Source: Nocardioides alpinus
GTDB taxonomy: Bacteria > Actinomycetota > Actinomycetes > Propionibacteriales > Nocardioidaceae
Direction of reading: 5' to 3'
Length of the DNA stretch: 64,000 nt
Assembly (NCBI RefSeq): GCF_900112035.1
Contig: NZ_FOKC01000001.1
Coordinates: forward strand, 558,001 to 622,000
Shown here: positions 7,676-17,125 of the stretch, one piece after another
Position numbering within the stretch: the first letter of the stretch is position 1
Layout: each line of letters opens with the position of its first letter
Notes under the pieces: generated by a model
The model's database searches: none
What the model was told of the DNA's origin: nothing
The model's input: the letters and a program-made list of their open reading frames with translations, nothing else
Position numbers and translations under genes: made by a program

Positions 7676-9602
7676 GGAACCGGCCGTAGCGCGCCGTCTC
7701 GAGGCGCGGGTCGAGCACCGCCACGATGCCGCGGTCGGTCATCGTACGGATCAGGCGGCCGGCGCCCTGGGCGAGCAGCAGCGCCGCGTGGGTGGCGGAG
7801 ACCTCCATGAAGCCGTTGCGTCCGGCGGTGTCGGCCGCCTTGGCGCGCGCCGACATCAGCGGGTCGTCGGGACGCGGGAAGGGGATCCGGTCGATGATCA
7901 CCAGCTGGCAGGTGTCGCCGGGGACGTCGAGGCCCTGCCAGAGCGAGAGCGTGCCGAACAGGCAGGTGTGCGGGTCCTCGACGAACTGCTTGGCGAGCTC
8001 GGGGAGCTGCGCGTCGCCCTGGGCCAGCGTGGTGAGGTGCGGCAGTCGGGCGCGTACGGCCTCGGCAGCGGTCTCGGCCGCGCGGCGTGAGGAGAAGAGC
8101 CCGAGGGTGCGTCCGTCGAGGGCGTCGACGAGCTCGCAGATCTCGTCGAGCTGGGCCTGGCCGAGGCCGTCACGACCGGGCTGCGGCAGGTGGCGGGCGA
8201 CATAGAGGATGGCCTGCTGGCCGTAGTCGAAGGGCGAGCCGACGTCGAGGCCCTTCCACGGCAGGGCCGTCTCGTCCTCGGTGGTCGCGATCTGGTGGCC
8301 GAGGCGCTCGGTGGGCTTGAGGCCCAGCGTCGTCGCGACCGCGCCGAAGTCGCCGCCGAGCATCAGCGTCGCGCTGGTGAAGATGACGGTCTTGTCGGTG
8401 AGCAGCTTGTCGCGCATCGGGCCCCAGACCTGGAGCGGCGCGATGTGGAGCCGCGCCGGGAACCGGTCGCGCGCCTCGCCGAGCCACAGCACGTCGGCCT
8501 GTGAACCGGCGGCCATCCGCTCTGCGTTGACGAAGATCTCCTGCACCATCCCCTTGGCCTGCGTGCGGCCGGCGTCGCCCTCGCCCGCCTCGCCCCCGGA
8601 CTCGCGCGGGAAGGCCGACAGGCAGGCGCGCGCGGCGTCGCGGACCAGGACGAGCGCGTCGCTGAGCTGGGTGGGGACGTCGTCGATGCGCCCGGCGGGG
8701 ATGGCCTCGAACGCCTCGGCCAGCTGGCCGGCAGCGTCCTCGAGGTCGCCGGCCGGGTCGCCGTCGGCGCTGTCGGTCCAGCGGATCGCACGGCGGGCGG
8801 CACGCTCGATGTCGGTCGCGGCGAGCTCGTCGGTGGCGGCCTGGGTCACCCGCGCAGTCAGCTCGTGGGCCTCGTCGATGACGACGGTGTCGTAGTCGGG
8901 GATCATCGGCACGTCCTCGATCGCGTCGATCGCGAGGAGGGAGTGGTTGGTGACGATCAGGTGGCTGCGCTGGGCCTTCTCGCGCGCCAGCTCGGCGAAG
9001 CACTCCGCGCCGAACGGGCACTTGCTCGCGCCGAGGCACTCGCGGTGGTTGACCGAGACCTGGCGCCACTCGCGGTCGGTGTGGCGCGGGGCGTTGTCGC
9101 GCTCGCCGCTCGCGTTCTGCTCGCTCTCCTCCTCGGCCCACGCCCGGAGCTCGAGGACCTTCTCGGCCATGGGGCCCAGCGGCACGTCGACCAGGGTGCC
9201 CTGGTCGTCGGGGACACCGGACCGCACCCGGTGCAGACAGGCATAGTTGGAACGGCCCTTGAGGACGGCGTACGACGTGTCGACGCCCTTGACGCCCTTG
9301 ACCGCGTCGACCAGGCGCGGGAGGTCACGCTCGACGAGCTGGTGCTGCAGCGCGAGGGTCGCGGTGGCGACGACGACGCGCTTGTCGTGGAGCATCGCCG
9401 GGACGAGGTAGCCCAGGGACTTGCCCGTGCCGGTGCCGGCCTGGACGAGCAGGTGGCGGCCCTCCGACATGGCCTCCGCGACCTCGTCGGCCATCTGGAC
9501 CTGGCCGTCGCGCTGCTGTCCGCCGAGGGCCTCGACGGCCTGCGCCAGCACCTCGGCCACGGGACTGCCGACGGGGGTGGTGGCAGTCACGGTCTCGGGC
9601 AC
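7551..9602 (-). CDS. dinG: ATP-dependent DNA helicase, DinG/YoaA family
   Basis: An XPD-like superfamily 2 helicase of 683 residues. Walker A is QAGTGTGKSLGYL (about residues 54-66) and the Walker B box is DEAH (in VVIDEAHEL). Four cysteines (YACLH, ECLGASKC, GAEC) fit the iron-sulfur cluster insert of DinG. C-terminal helicase motifs appear in LFGTLSLWQGLDVPGD and GAGRLIR. These enzymes unwind R-loops and recombination intermediates during DNA damage. The start is a GTG at 9602. The gene lies in the lexA region, and E. coli dinG is SOS-induced, but I see no clear LexA box just upstream. The last 42 residues overlap the convergent DivIVA-like gene. Confidence 0.93.
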   Translation of the reverse strand: MPETVTATTPVGSPVAEVLAQAVEALGGQQRDGQVQMADEVAEAMSEGRHLLVQAGTGTGKSLGYLVPAMLHDKRVVVATATLALQHQLVERDLPRLVDAVKGVKGVDTSYAVLKGRSNYACLHRVRSGVPDDQGTLVDVPLGPMAEKVLELRAWAEEESEQNASGERDNAPRHTDREWRQVSVNHRECLGASKCPFGAECFAELAREKAQRSHLIVTNHSLLAIDAIEDVPMIPDYDTVVIDEAHELTARVTQAATDELAATDIERAARRAIRWTDSADGDPAGDLEDAAGQLAEAFEAIPAGRIDDVPTQLSDALVLVRDAARACLSAFPRESGGEAGEGDAGRTQAKGMVQEIFVNAERMAAGSQADVLWLGEARDRFPARLHIAPLQVWGPMRDKLLTDKTVIFTSATLMLGGDFGAVATTLGLKPTERLGHQIATTEDETALPWKGLDVGSPFDYGQQAILYVARHLPQPGRDGLGQAQLDEICELVDALDGRTLGLFSSRRAAETAAEAVRARLPHLTTLAQGDAQLPELAKQFVEDPHTCLFGTLSLWQGLDVPGDTCQLVIIDRIPFPRPDDPLMSARAKAADTAGRNGFMEVSATHAALLLAQGAGRLIRTMTDRGIVAVLDPRLETARYGRFLKASLPPMWSTTDPALVRSALQRLGQNRARRATQRRPRPPR

Positions 9603-9682
9603 CAGAGAACCCTACGGGGCCACCCCGACACCACGTCGTACGCCATCCACAACGCGCCGCGGCAGTGCCGCGGCTCACGCGA

Positions 9683-9811
9683 TCAGTTCTTCTTGCGGCC
9701 GATCTGGCGCTCGATGCGGCGCTCGGGCTGGCCGAGGACCTTGGCCAGGATCTTGACCCGGTAGCGGTAGGCCACGACACCGAGGACGACGATCAGCAGG
9801 AACCAGAGCAT
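9683..9811 (-). CDS. Small membrane-anchored protein, 42 residues
   Basis: Short gene with typical high-GC third positions. The product starts MLWFLLIVVLGVVAYRY, one membrane helix, followed by a basic amphipathic tail ending ERQIGRKKN. Proteins of this kind recur in related actinobacteria as I recall, but no function is known. It lies upstream of dinG in the same direction, with an 80-base gap. It is not preceded by a strong ribosome site. Confidence 0.7.
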   Translation of the reverse strand: MLWFLLIVVLGVVAYRYRVKILAKVLGQPERRIERQIGRKKN

Positions 9812-9871
9812 GGGACGAGCCTACGCCCGCCCCGGTGACCGGGTGGCTGGGTCGACCGACGAGTGGGGGTG

Positions 9872-9968
9872 CGCCAACTCGTGAGTTGGCGACCTGGGGG
9901 CCAGAAGGGTGGCCCGGACACGACCCAACCCGCCAACTCACCAGTTGGCGGACCAACTCGTGAGTTGG
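9872..9968. repeat. Cluster 1 of CCAACTC palindromes
   Basis: Three inverted repeats: CGCCAACTCGTGAGTTGGCG at 9872-9891, CGCCAACTCACCAGTTGGCG at 9931-9950 and CCAACTCGTGAGTTGG at 9953-9968. The last two are separated by only two bases. Cluster 2 at 17948-18044 has the same order and spacing. The cluster sits between secDF and the small membrane protein gene. No gene is convincing here. Confidence 0.85.
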
Positions 9969-10003
9969 CGGCACGACGACCAGGTGGGGGAAGTCTTGCG
10001 CAG

Positions 10004-10025
10004 GTGGGCCGTTGCAACGGCCCAC
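10004..10025. repeat. 22-bp perfect palindrome
   Basis: GTGGGCCGTTG followed directly by its reverse complement, 51-72 bases beyond the secDF stop. Without a loop it is more likely a protein site or repeat remnant than a terminator. Confidence 0.6.
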
Positions 10026-10029
10026 CAGT

Positions 10030-10061
10030 GCAGGAGTCACCGCTCAAGCGGGGACTCCTGC
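10030..10061 (-). terminator. Hairpin downstream of secDF
   Basis: Stem GCAGGAGTCACCGC pairs with GCGGGGACTCCTGC (one mismatch) around a TCAA loop, 15 bases after the secDF stop. The core GGAGTC-CCGC is shared with hairpin 2 of the 84-bp elements. There is no T-run, so it may act as a processing or stability element. Confidence 0.55.
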
Positions 10062-10075
10062 ATCAGCAGACAACC

Positions 10076-12361
10076 TCAGACGACGGCGCCGGAGTCCTCG
10101 GGCGCCCGCTCGACCTTCTCGCGCTTGACGCGGCTCATCGGCCACTTCTCCTGGAAGTAGGTCAGCATCGGCGTGGCGGTGAAGACCGAGGAGTACGTGC
10201 CGACGACGAGGCCGACCAGCAGGGCGATGGCGAAGTCGCGCAGCGAGTCGCCACCGAGCACGGCGAGCGCAGCCAGGATGAACATCGAGCCGAGGCCGGT
10301 GTTGACCGTGCGGGGCACGGTCTCGATGGCGGCCTTGTTGGCCAGTGCCGTGAAGTTCTCCTCGGGCCCGGAGCCGTGCCAGCGCTCACGGACGCGGTCG
10401 AAGACGACCACAGTGTCGTTGACCGACAAACCGACGATGGTCATGGCCGCGGCCAGGAAGATGCCGTCGATCGGCTTCTCGAGCCAGGCGAAGAGACCGA
10501 CCACGAGCACCACGTCGTGGGCCATCGCGAGGACGGCGGCGATGCCGAAGGTCCACTTGAAGCGGATCGCGAGGTAGAGCAGCTGGGCGAGGAACGCGAC
10601 CCCGAAGGCGATGAGCGCGTTGTTGCGCAGCTGCTCGCCGAGCGAGGCGCCGATGCGCTGGTCGTCGATCTTCTCGACGGTGCCACCGACCTTGGCGAGC
10701 TCCTCCTCGATCCGCTGCTCCTCGTCGTTGCTGATCTCGCCGGTGCGGACGGTGAAGTCGGCGGTGTCGGCGGTCTGGACGACGGCCTCGGGGAAGCCGG
10801 CAGCGGCGACGGCGTCGCGCGCCTGGTCGATGCTGACCGTCTCGCTCACGGTGTAGTCGAGCTGGCGACCACCGGTGAACTCGACACCCAGGTTGAGCCC
10901 GTTGACGACGATGCCGGTGACGGCGATGACCAGCGCGACGCCGGACACGGCCAGCCAGCGGCCACGGTTCTTCATGATGTCGGGGGCGGACTTGTCGAGC
11001 CAGGTGCGCACCTTGCCGATGTTGCCCAGGCCGCTGATCGCCGGACGGTCCGCGACGGGCTTGTTGGCCACCGCGACGTCGCACAGCACGCGGGCGATGA
11101 TCAGCGCGGAGACCATCGAGGCGATGACACCGATGGACAGGGTGACACCGAAGCCCTTGATCGGGCCGGAGCCGAGGAAGAAGAGCAGGCCCGCCGCGAG
11201 CAGGGTGGTGACGTTGGAGTCGATGATCGCGCTCCACGCCTTGTTGAAGCCGACCTGGAGCGCGCGGCGCAGGCCCGCGGACGGGTACGCCTGGTACTCC
11301 TCGCGCGCTCGTTCGAAGACGAGGACGTTGGCGTCGATCGCCATGCCGATGGCCAGCACGAAGCCCGCCAGTCCGGGCAGGGTCAGCGTGGATCCGAGGC
11401 CGACGAGCATGGCGTACGCCAGCAGCGCGTACGACGTCAGCGCGATCGTCGCCATCAGGCCGACGAGGCGGTAGACGATGATGATGAACAGGCCGGTCAG
11501 GATCAGGCCGATGATGCCGGCCTCGATCGAGGCGTCGATCGCCGCGGCACCGAGCGAGGGGCCGACGAGGCGGTCGGAGATCGCCTTGAGCTCGAGCGGC
11601 AGCGCGCCGCCCTCGATCAGCGCGGCGAGGTCCTTGGCGTCAGTGGACGTGAAGTTCCCCGTGATGTCGGTCGCGCCACCGCGGATGCCGACGTTGCAGC
11701 CGACACCGGTGTTGACCTCGGGCGAGGAGATGACCTCGCCGTCGAGGACGATCGCGATGCGTCGCTTGGGGTCGCCGGAGGGGTTGCACGCGGCCTTGCC
11801 GGTGATGTCGGCCCAGGTGTCGCCACCCGAGCCGGCGAAGTCGATCGCCACGACCCACTCGACGCTCTGCTCACGCTGGACCGCGCTGGCGCCGCCGATC
11901 TGGTCGCCCTGGATCACGGTGGGGCCGACCTCGAGGGTGTCGCCCTGGTCGGAGGGGAGGACGAGGTTGTTCTTCTTGCTGGGCTCCGCGTCGGGCTCAG
12001 CCGTGGCGAGCACCTCGTGGATCGTGAGCTTGGCGGTCGTACCGATCCGCTCCTCGGCCTCCTGCGCCTCGGCGTCGTTGGTGACGCCCGGGAGCTCGAC
12101 GAGGATCCGGTTCTCCCCCTGGCGCGCCAGGGTGGACTCGGCGACACCGAGCGCGTCGACGCGCCCGCGCAGCACCTCGAGGGTCTTGTCGACGTTCTCG
12201 GCGTTGGCCGGGGTCTGCTCGGTGCCCTCGGCCTCGAAGACGAACTGCGCCCCACCGCGGAGGTCGAGACCCAGCTTGGGCTGCACGTTGACGGCGAGCG
12301 CCGCGCATCCTGCGAGGAGACCGAGAACGAGGATGAAGCGGATCCAGACACCACGTGACAT
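10076..12361 (-). CDS. secDF: Protein translocase SecD-SecF fusion
   Basis: A fusion of SecD and SecF in one chain of about 761 residues, as in many bacteria; other actinobacteria have split genes. These proteins use proton motive force to pull exported proteins through SecYEG. The SecD half has one N-terminal helix, the LGLDLRGGAQ motif, a large external domain, and five more helices including the FVLAIGMAIDANVLVFER region. The SecF half begins after KNRGRW with its own helix, GVEFTGG, and ends with five helices (NDTVVVFDRVRE). The ATG at 12361 has GGGAG 10 bases upstream; the in-frame ATG at 12370 is possible. yajC and other sec genes are not adjacent. Confidence 0.95.
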   Translation of the reverse strand: MSRGVWIRFILVLGLLAGCAALAVNVQPKLGLDLRGGAQFVFEAEGTEQTPANAENVDKTLEVLRGRVDALGVAESTLARQGENRILVELPGVTNDAEAQEAEERIGTTAKLTIHEVLATAEPDAEPSKKNNLVLPSDQGDTLEVGPTVIQGDQIGGASAVQREQSVEWVVAIDFAGSGGDTWADITGKAACNPSGDPKRRIAIVLDGEVISSPEVNTGVGCNVGIRGGATDITGNFTSTDAKDLAALIEGGALPLELKAISDRLVGPSLGAAAIDASIEAGIIGLILTGLFIIIVYRLVGLMATIALTSYALLAYAMLVGLGSTLTLPGLAGFVLAIGMAIDANVLVFERAREEYQAYPSAGLRRALQVGFNKAWSAIIDSNVTTLLAAGLLFFLGSGPIKGFGVTLSIGVIASMVSALIIARVLCDVAVANKPVADRPAISGLGNIGKVRTWLDKSAPDIMKNRGRWLAVSGVALVIAVTGIVVNGLNLGVEFTGGRQLDYTVSETVSIDQARDAVAAAGFPEAVVQTADTADFTVRTGEISNDEEQRIEEELAKVGGTVEKIDDQRIGASLGEQLRNNALIAFGVAFLAQLLYLAIRFKWTFGIAAVLAMAHDVVLVVGLFAWLEKPIDGIFLAAAMTIVGLSVNDTVVVFDRVRERWHGSGPEENFTALANKAAIETVPRTVNTGLGSMFILAALAVLGGDSLRDFAIALLVGLVVGTYSSVFTATPMLTYFQEKWPMSRVKREKVERAPEDSGAVV

Positions 12362-12479
12362 GCGCGACATACTCCCTTACGGCCTTCGATCGCCCGAATC
12401 CGGGCGCCGACTGCCCAACGCACGACCGCCCCGGTTGGTTCCGCCGCGGTTCGAGTCCCTTTCGACCGTCAGGCAGGAG

Positions 12480-14030
12480 TCAGCGGGCGTACGACGCCAG
12501 CTCGCCCGCGAGGTCGGCGTTGGCGCGCCCGACCACGAGCGTGCCGTCGCCGGTGTGCTCCATCGAGCCGATCTCGGCCTCCTGGTGGATCCGGTTGACC
12601 AGGTCGCCGCGCTCGTAGGGCAGCAGCACGTCGAACTCGACCTGGGGCCGCGGCAGCTCGGACTCGATCGTCGCGAGCGCGGCCTCGATGCCCTCACCGG
12701 TCTTCGCGCTCACCACGACGCTGTGCGGCTCGCGCGCCCGCAGCCGGCCGATCACGATCGGGTCGGCGGCGTCGGCCTTGTTGATCACGATGATCTCGGG
12801 GACCTTGGTGGCACCGATCTCGGCGAGCACCTCGCGCACCGCGGCGATCTGGCCCTCGGGGTCGGGGTGCGACCCGTCGACCACGTGCAGCAGCAGGTCG
12901 GAGTCGGCGACCTCCTCCAGCGTCGAGCGGAACGCCTCGACGAGGCCGTGCGGGAGGTGGCGTACGAACCCGACGGTGTCCGACATCGTGTAGATGCGGC
13001 CGTCGCTGGTCGTCGTACGACGCGTGGTGGGGTCGAGGGTCGCGAAGAGCGAGTCCTCCACCAGCACCCCGGCGTCGGTCAGCCGGTTGAGGAGCGAGGA
13101 CTTGCCAGCGTTGGTGTAGCCGGCGATCGCGACGCTGGGGATGTGGTTGCGACGGCGCGACTGGCGCTTGACGTCGCGGGTGCCGCGCAGCTCCTTGAGC
13201 TCCTTGCGCAGCTTGGCGATCTTGGTGTTGATCCGGCGGCGGTCGGTCTCGATCTTGGTCTCACCGGGACCGCGGCCACCGATGCCGTCACCGCCGGCAG
13301 CCCGACCACCGGCCTGGCGCGACAGGTTGCCGCCCCACCCGCGGAGGCGCTGCTTCATGTACTGCAGCTGGGCCAGCTCGACCTGAGCCTGGCCCTCCTT
13401 GCTCTTGGCGTGCTGGGCGAAGATGTCGAGGATCAGCGCGGTCCGGTCGACGACCTTGACGCCGATCTTGTCCTCGAGGTTGCGCAGCTGGCTGGGCGCG
13501 AGCTCACCGTCGCAGATGACCGTGTCAGCGCCCGTGGCCTGCACGATCTCGCGGATCGCGTCGACCTTGCCGCGACCGATGTAGGTCGCCGGGTCGGGCG
13601 AGTGGCGCCGCTGGAAGATGGCCTCGAGCACCTCGGATCCGGCGGTCTCGGCGAGCAGCGCGAGCTCGGCCATCGAGTTCTCGGCGTCGGTGACGGTGCC
13701 GCCGGTCCAGACGCCGACGAGCACGACCTTCTCCAGGCGGAGCTGGCGGTACTCGACCTCGGTGATGTCCTCGAGCTCGGTGCGCAGGCCGTCGACGCGC
13801 CGCAGGGCGTGCCGCTCGGCCAGCTCCTTGGCCCCGAGCGTGAGCTCCTCGGGGTCCGCCTCGTCCCAGCTGTCGTCGTACGACGTGTCGTCGGCGTAGC
13901 CGGACTCGAAGTCGTCCGGTGCGACGTCGAGGCCCGCATCGAGGTCGCCGTCCAGCTCGATCGCGTCGTCGTCCCAGGCGCGGGTGGCGTCGAGGGCGTC
14001 GCGGAGGTTGAAGTCAGGTGCGTTCGTCAT
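12480..14030 (-). CDS. hflX: GTPase HflX
   Basis: Ribosome-associated GTPase of 516 residues that splits stalled or heat-damaged ribosomes. After an acidic 65-residue extension comes the HflX domain with RHSPDPATYIGRGK (about residues 142-154). The Gly-rich GGRGPGETKIETDRR segment follows near 251-265, then a coiled coil and the G domain. G1 is GYTNAGKSS (304-312), G3 DTVG, G4 NKAD and G5 SAKTGEG. The extended acidic N terminus is usual for actinobacterial HflX. It lies upstream of secDF with a 118-base gap, and belongs to the hflX-dapF-miaA-miaB neighbourhood, here loosened by inserted genes. Confidence 0.95.
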   Translation of the reverse strand: MTNAPDFNLRDALDATRAWDDDAIELDGDLDAGLDVAPDDFESGYADDTSYDDSWDEADPEELTLGAKELAERHALRRVDGLRTELEDITEVEYRQLRLEKVVLVGVWTGGTVTDAENSMAELALLAETAGSEVLEAIFQRRHSPDPATYIGRGKVDAIREIVQATGADTVICDGELAPSQLRNLEDKIGVKVVDRTALILDIFAQHAKSKEGQAQVELAQLQYMKQRLRGWGGNLSRQAGGRAAGGDGIGGRGPGETKIETDRRRINTKIAKLRKELKELRGTRDVKRQSRRRNHIPSVAIAGYTNAGKSSLLNRLTDAGVLVEDSLFATLDPTTRRTTTSDGRIYTMSDTVGFVRHLPHGLVEAFRSTLEEVADSDLLLHVVDGSHPDPEGQIAAVREVLAEIGATKVPEIIVINKADAADPIVIGRLRAREPHSVVVSAKTGEGIEAALATIESELPRPQVEFDVLLPYERGDLVNRIHQEAEIGSMEHTGDGTLVVGRANADLAGELASYAR

Positions 14031-14113
14031 ATGTCGACAAGCCTAGGTCGCGGGGCTGACCTGCGCGAATGACTTTGCCGACACCACTGCTCCGCGTCGG
14101 CCCGTGTGCGCCC

Positions 14114-15229
14114 TCAGCGGCGGATCCGGATCGTCCTGGACCGGGTGCTGCCGCACTCGGCCGTCGCGGCGACGTACTGCCGGCGCACCACGACGTAGTA
14201 GCGGCCGGCGGCGCGGGGTGCCCGCGTGCGGAATCGCCCCTGTGACCGGGTGGTGACCACGACCAGCTTCTGGTCGCGACCGGGCCGTCCGCGCTTCACC
14301 GTCACGCTGACCCCCACCGCGCACACGGACAGGTCCGACCTGACCTTGCCGAGCAGCCGCCCCTTCTCCTTGCGCAGGGTCGCCCTGGTGGTCACGGGCG
14401 GGCAGCCGGACGCCGTGGCCGCCGGCACGAGGACGCACCCGTCGGCAGCGTCGGCGCGACCGTCGTCGTCATCGTCCGCGTCGCACGCGTCGCCGAGCGC
14501 GTCGGGATCGGTGTTGGCCTGGGTCGGGTTCGACACCTGCGGGCAGTTGTCGGCGGCACCGACCACGCCGTCGCCGTCAGGGTCGCCGTCGCACGGGTCG
14601 CCGAGTCCGTCGCCGTCGACGTCCGCCTGGTCGGAGTTGGGCACTCCGGTGCAGTTGTCGCCGTGGTCCTCGACGGCGTCGTCGTCCTCGTCGCAGATGG
14701 TCTGGCTGACCCGCAACGACCACGACACCACCCGGCCCTCGACAGCGGCCCAGTTGTCGACGAGGAGCCGCCACGTCCCCTCAGCAGGGGTCCCGTCGTG
14801 CGCGGAGAGCGGCACGTCCGGGACGTAGGTTCCGGCCGGGGACTCCGCGCCGTAGGCCGTGCCGGCCTCGTCGTCCCACGTCAGGGGCCGCACCTGCGGA
14901 CCGCTCCCGGCCACGCGGCGCTGGACGATGGTGGGCGACCCGACGTGCGCGAGGCGCACGCGCAGCTGGGGGGCGTTGTCGTGCACGATCGCGAACGTCA
15001 CGTCGACGTCCTCGACCAGCGACGTGGTCGCGGGCGCGGCGACCTCGAACGCCGTCGTGGTGAACTCCCCGGCGGCGCTCGGCGCCGCCGCGATCACCCC
15101 GGCGGCCCCGGTGAGGACGCGGACGCAGGGCGTCGGCGTACGCGCCTGCGCAGGAGCCACCCCGGTCATCCCCGCTGCGACCACCGCGCCCACGAGCGCG
15201 CCGACAACCATCCGAATCCCCCGACTCAT
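14114..15229 (-). CDS. Secreted P-domain and thrombospondin type 3 repeat protein
   Basis: An exported protein of about 371 residues. A signal peptide is followed by a proprotein-convertase-like P domain of roughly 120 residues ([25 protein letters not shown] at its end). Next comes an Asp-rich run of calcium-binding thrombospondin type 3 repeats ([20 protein letters not shown], then [19 protein letters not shown]). A basic beta-rich C-terminal domain of about 110 residues with three Cys closes the chain. No protease domain is present, so the P domain is on its own. The ATG at 15229 is preferred over 15238 for its AGG at 9 bases. Role unknown; surface adhesion or matrix binding is plausible. 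Confidence 0.82.
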   Translation of the reverse strand: MSRGIRMVVGALVGAVVAAGMTGVAPAQARTPTPCVRVLTGAAGVIAAAPSAAGEFTTTAFEVAAPATTSLVEDVDVTFAIVHDNAPQLRVRLAHVGSPTIVQRRVAGSGPQVRPLTWDDEAGTAYGAESPAGTYVPDVPLSAHDGTPAEGTWRLLVDNWAAVEGRVVSWSLRVSQTICDEDDDAVEDHGDNCTGVPNSDQADVDGDGLGDPCDGDPDGDGVVGAADNCPQVSNPTQANTDPDALGDACDADDDDDGRADAADGCVLVPAATASGCPPVTTRATLRKEKGRLLGKVRSDLSVCAVGVSVTVKRGRPGRDQKLVVVTTRSQGRFRTRAPRAAGRYYVVVRRQYVAATAECGSTRSRTIRIRR

Positions 15230-15249
15230 GCCGGGCATCCTAGGTCAGG

Positions 15250-16080
15250 TCAGGCGCGGTGGCGTCCCGCCGCGACCGGTTGCTGACCGTCGAGGAAGCC
15301 GGTGTCGATGAACTCGTGCGCGGCAGCACGTACGTCGTGGGGCGTGAGCCCGGACCCCACCGCCACGACGCGCACGCCGGCCGCGTGGAGCCGGTGGACC
15401 AGCGGCAGCGCGGACGTCAGGTCACCGGCGATCACCACCTCGTCGACGGCAGCATCACGGGCGATGTCGACCGCGTCGATGGTCATCGCCACCAGCGCCT
15501 GGTCGTCGTCGTCGGCGAAGTGGTGGAAGGAGTGCAACCCCTCGCGTCGCATCTGCCCGACCCAGTCGCCGAGCGCGTCGCTGTTCCAGTCCGCGTAGGC
15601 GCGGCAGACGTTGACCGCACCGCGCTCCGCCAGGAGGCCCAGGAGCGCGGCCGCCGTGTCGGCCGGGATCCGGCGGGCGTCGATGAGCAGCGCGACCCGG
15701 TGCACCTGCTCGGTCTCGGCGGCCGTCGGTCGCTGCGGCAGGCGCGGGACCCCCACGACACTCCCCGTGCTCGCGGCCGAGCCGTCGACCGGCGGCGCGC
15801 CCCCGACGAGGTCAGCGCGCTCGGAGACCCGCGTGAGCGTCGTGCCCACGACGTACGCCCCTGGGTCGGCACCCGTCTCCGGTCCCTGGGTCTCCGGGTG
15901 GCCGAGGTCCGGCGCGGGCGCGACCCGGAGGATGCTGTCGCGACGCACGCGTTCGTGGACCTTGGTCCCGGTCGCCATCCAGCGACGGACCAACGACGTC
16001 AGATCGCCGTCCTGGATCGCGTCGCGGCTCGCCGCGTCTCCCGTGTCGGCCGCTCGACGCGGCTCCACCATGTGTGTCAT
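15250..16080 (-). CDS. NYN-domain (LabA/DUF88-like) protein
   Basis: A 276-residue cytoplasmic protein. The N-terminal 130 residues are low complexity and Asp/Arg rich. A PIN-like NYN domain follows, with VALLIDARRIP as its first strand and Asp, CRAYADWNSD, HHFADDDDQALVAMTIDAVD, and VVIAGDLTSALPLV carrying further acidic residues expected at a metal-dependent nuclease site. NYN domains cut or bind RNA; the target is unknown. The ATG at 16080 is preferred because GGGGGG lies about 6 bases before it; the frame can extend to 16125. The gap upstream (16081-16228) carries only an imperfect inverted repeat TCTAGG/CCTAGA at 16167-16186. Confidence 0.82.
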   Translation of the reverse strand: MTHMVEPRRAADTGDAASRDAIQDGDLTSLVRRWMATGTKVHERVRRDSILRVAPAPDLGHPETQGPETGADPGAYVVGTTLTRVSERADLVGGAPPVDGSAASTGSVVGVPRLPQRPTAAETEQVHRVALLIDARRIPADTAAALLGLLAERGAVNVCRAYADWNSDALGDWVGQMRREGLHSFHHFADDDDQALVAMTIDAVDIARDAAVDEVVIAGDLTSALPLVHRLHAAGVRVVAVGSGLTPHDVRAAAHEFIDTGFLDGQQPVAAGRHRA

Positions 16081-16228
16081 CTGCTGCCCCCCACAGGCCT
16101 GAAAAGAATGCTTCCCCGCAAGCACCTTCCACCCGGACCGAAGAACCCGGTCGCGGCTTGACAGAATCTAGGGAGTTCGGCCTAGACCAGTGGGCATGGG
16201 CCTGCTCGCGCAGCCAGGCCGTGGGGAA

Positions 16229-17005
16229 CTACTTCGGGGGCATCCGGATGCCGCCGTCGACGCGGACGGTCTCGCCGTTCATGTAGGAGTTGGTCAGGCA
16301 CTCGACGACCATGCTGGCGAGCTCCTCGGCGTGCCCGAGGCGCTTGGGGAACAGCACGTTGGCGCCGAGGTTGGCCTTGAACTCCGCCGGGTCGGGGAAC
16401 GCGTCGTAGATCGGGGTGTCGATGAGCCCCGGGGCGACGGTGTTGAGGCGGATGCCGGCGGCGGACAGGTCGCGCGCGACCGGGAGGGTCATGCCGACGA
16501 CGCCGCCCTTGGACGCGGAGTACGACGCCTGGCCGATCTGGCCGTCGAAGGCGGCGACCGAGGCGAGGTTGACGATCGCGCCGCGCTGGCCGTCGGCGTC
16601 GGGCTCGTTGCGGCTCATCACCGTCGCGGCCTGGCGGGTCATGTCGAAGGTGCCGATCAGGTTGATCTCGACGACCTTGCGGAAGGCGCCGAGGTCGTGG
16701 GCGGAGTCGAGCAGGCCGTCGCGGCCGATGGTGCGCTGCGCCCACCCGATGCCGGCGGAGTTCACACAGGCACGCAGCGGCGCGATCTCGGCGGCGGCCT
16801 CGACGGCGGCGGCGACCTGCTCGGTCTTCGTCACGTCGACCGACGCGAAGATCCCGCCGATCTCGGAGGCCAGGGCCTCCCCCTTCTCGGCGTCGATGTC
16901 GGCGACGACGACCGTGGCGCCCTTCGCGGCGAGGGCGCGGGCGACCGCGGCGCCGATGCCGCTGGCGCCGCCGGTGACGATGGCGGTGGATCCGGTGATG
17001 TCCAT
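16229..17005 (-). CDS. SDR oxidoreductase, 3-hydroxyacyl-CoA dehydrogenase type
   Basis: A 258-residue short-chain dehydrogenase. The cofactor loop is VTGGASGIGAAVA and VVVADID (Asp) predicts NAD preference. The Ser in NLASVAAFDGQIGQ and the YSASKGG Tyr/Lys complete the active site. The C terminus VRVDGGIRMPPK and overall pattern resemble HSD10-type (type II) 3-hydroxyacyl-CoA dehydrogenases used in fatty-acid or branched-chain oxidation, but the family is broad and the substrate is inferred only. It is an isolated minus-strand gene between dapF and the NYN gene. Confidence 0.88.
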   Translation of the reverse strand: MDITGSTAIVTGGASGIGAAVARALAAKGATVVVADIDAEKGEALASEIGGIFASVDVTKTEQVAAAVEAAAEIAPLRACVNSAGIGWAQRTIGRDGLLDSAHDLGAFRKVVEINLIGTFDMTRQAATVMSRNEPDADGQRGAIVNLASVAAFDGQIGQASYSASKGGVVGMTLPVARDLSAAGIRLNTVAPGLIDTPIYDAFPDPAEFKANLGANVLFPKRLGHAEELASMVVECLTNSYMNGETVRVDGGIRMPPK

Positions 17006-17125
17006 GTCCCGGATCCTATGAGGCGGTCTCGAGACAGCCGACCGCGCCTTCGTCCCTCAGCCGCGCGGCCACTCGACCTGGCCGACCGACGCGCCGACCT
17101 CGTCCCTCGGTCGACGCTGGTCGAC

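Noticed and set aside
9675..10047. Minus-strand open frames through the palindrome cluster
   Set aside because: They translate the repeats and have no ribosome site or domain.
9863..14072. Long plus-strand open frames opposite secDF and hflX
   Set aside because: Same antisense effect; the minus-strand products have complete family motifs.
17020..17125. Another member of the GTTTCGAC repeat family after dapF
   Set aside because: Only GGTCTCGAGAC and scattered matches are seen; too weak to call.
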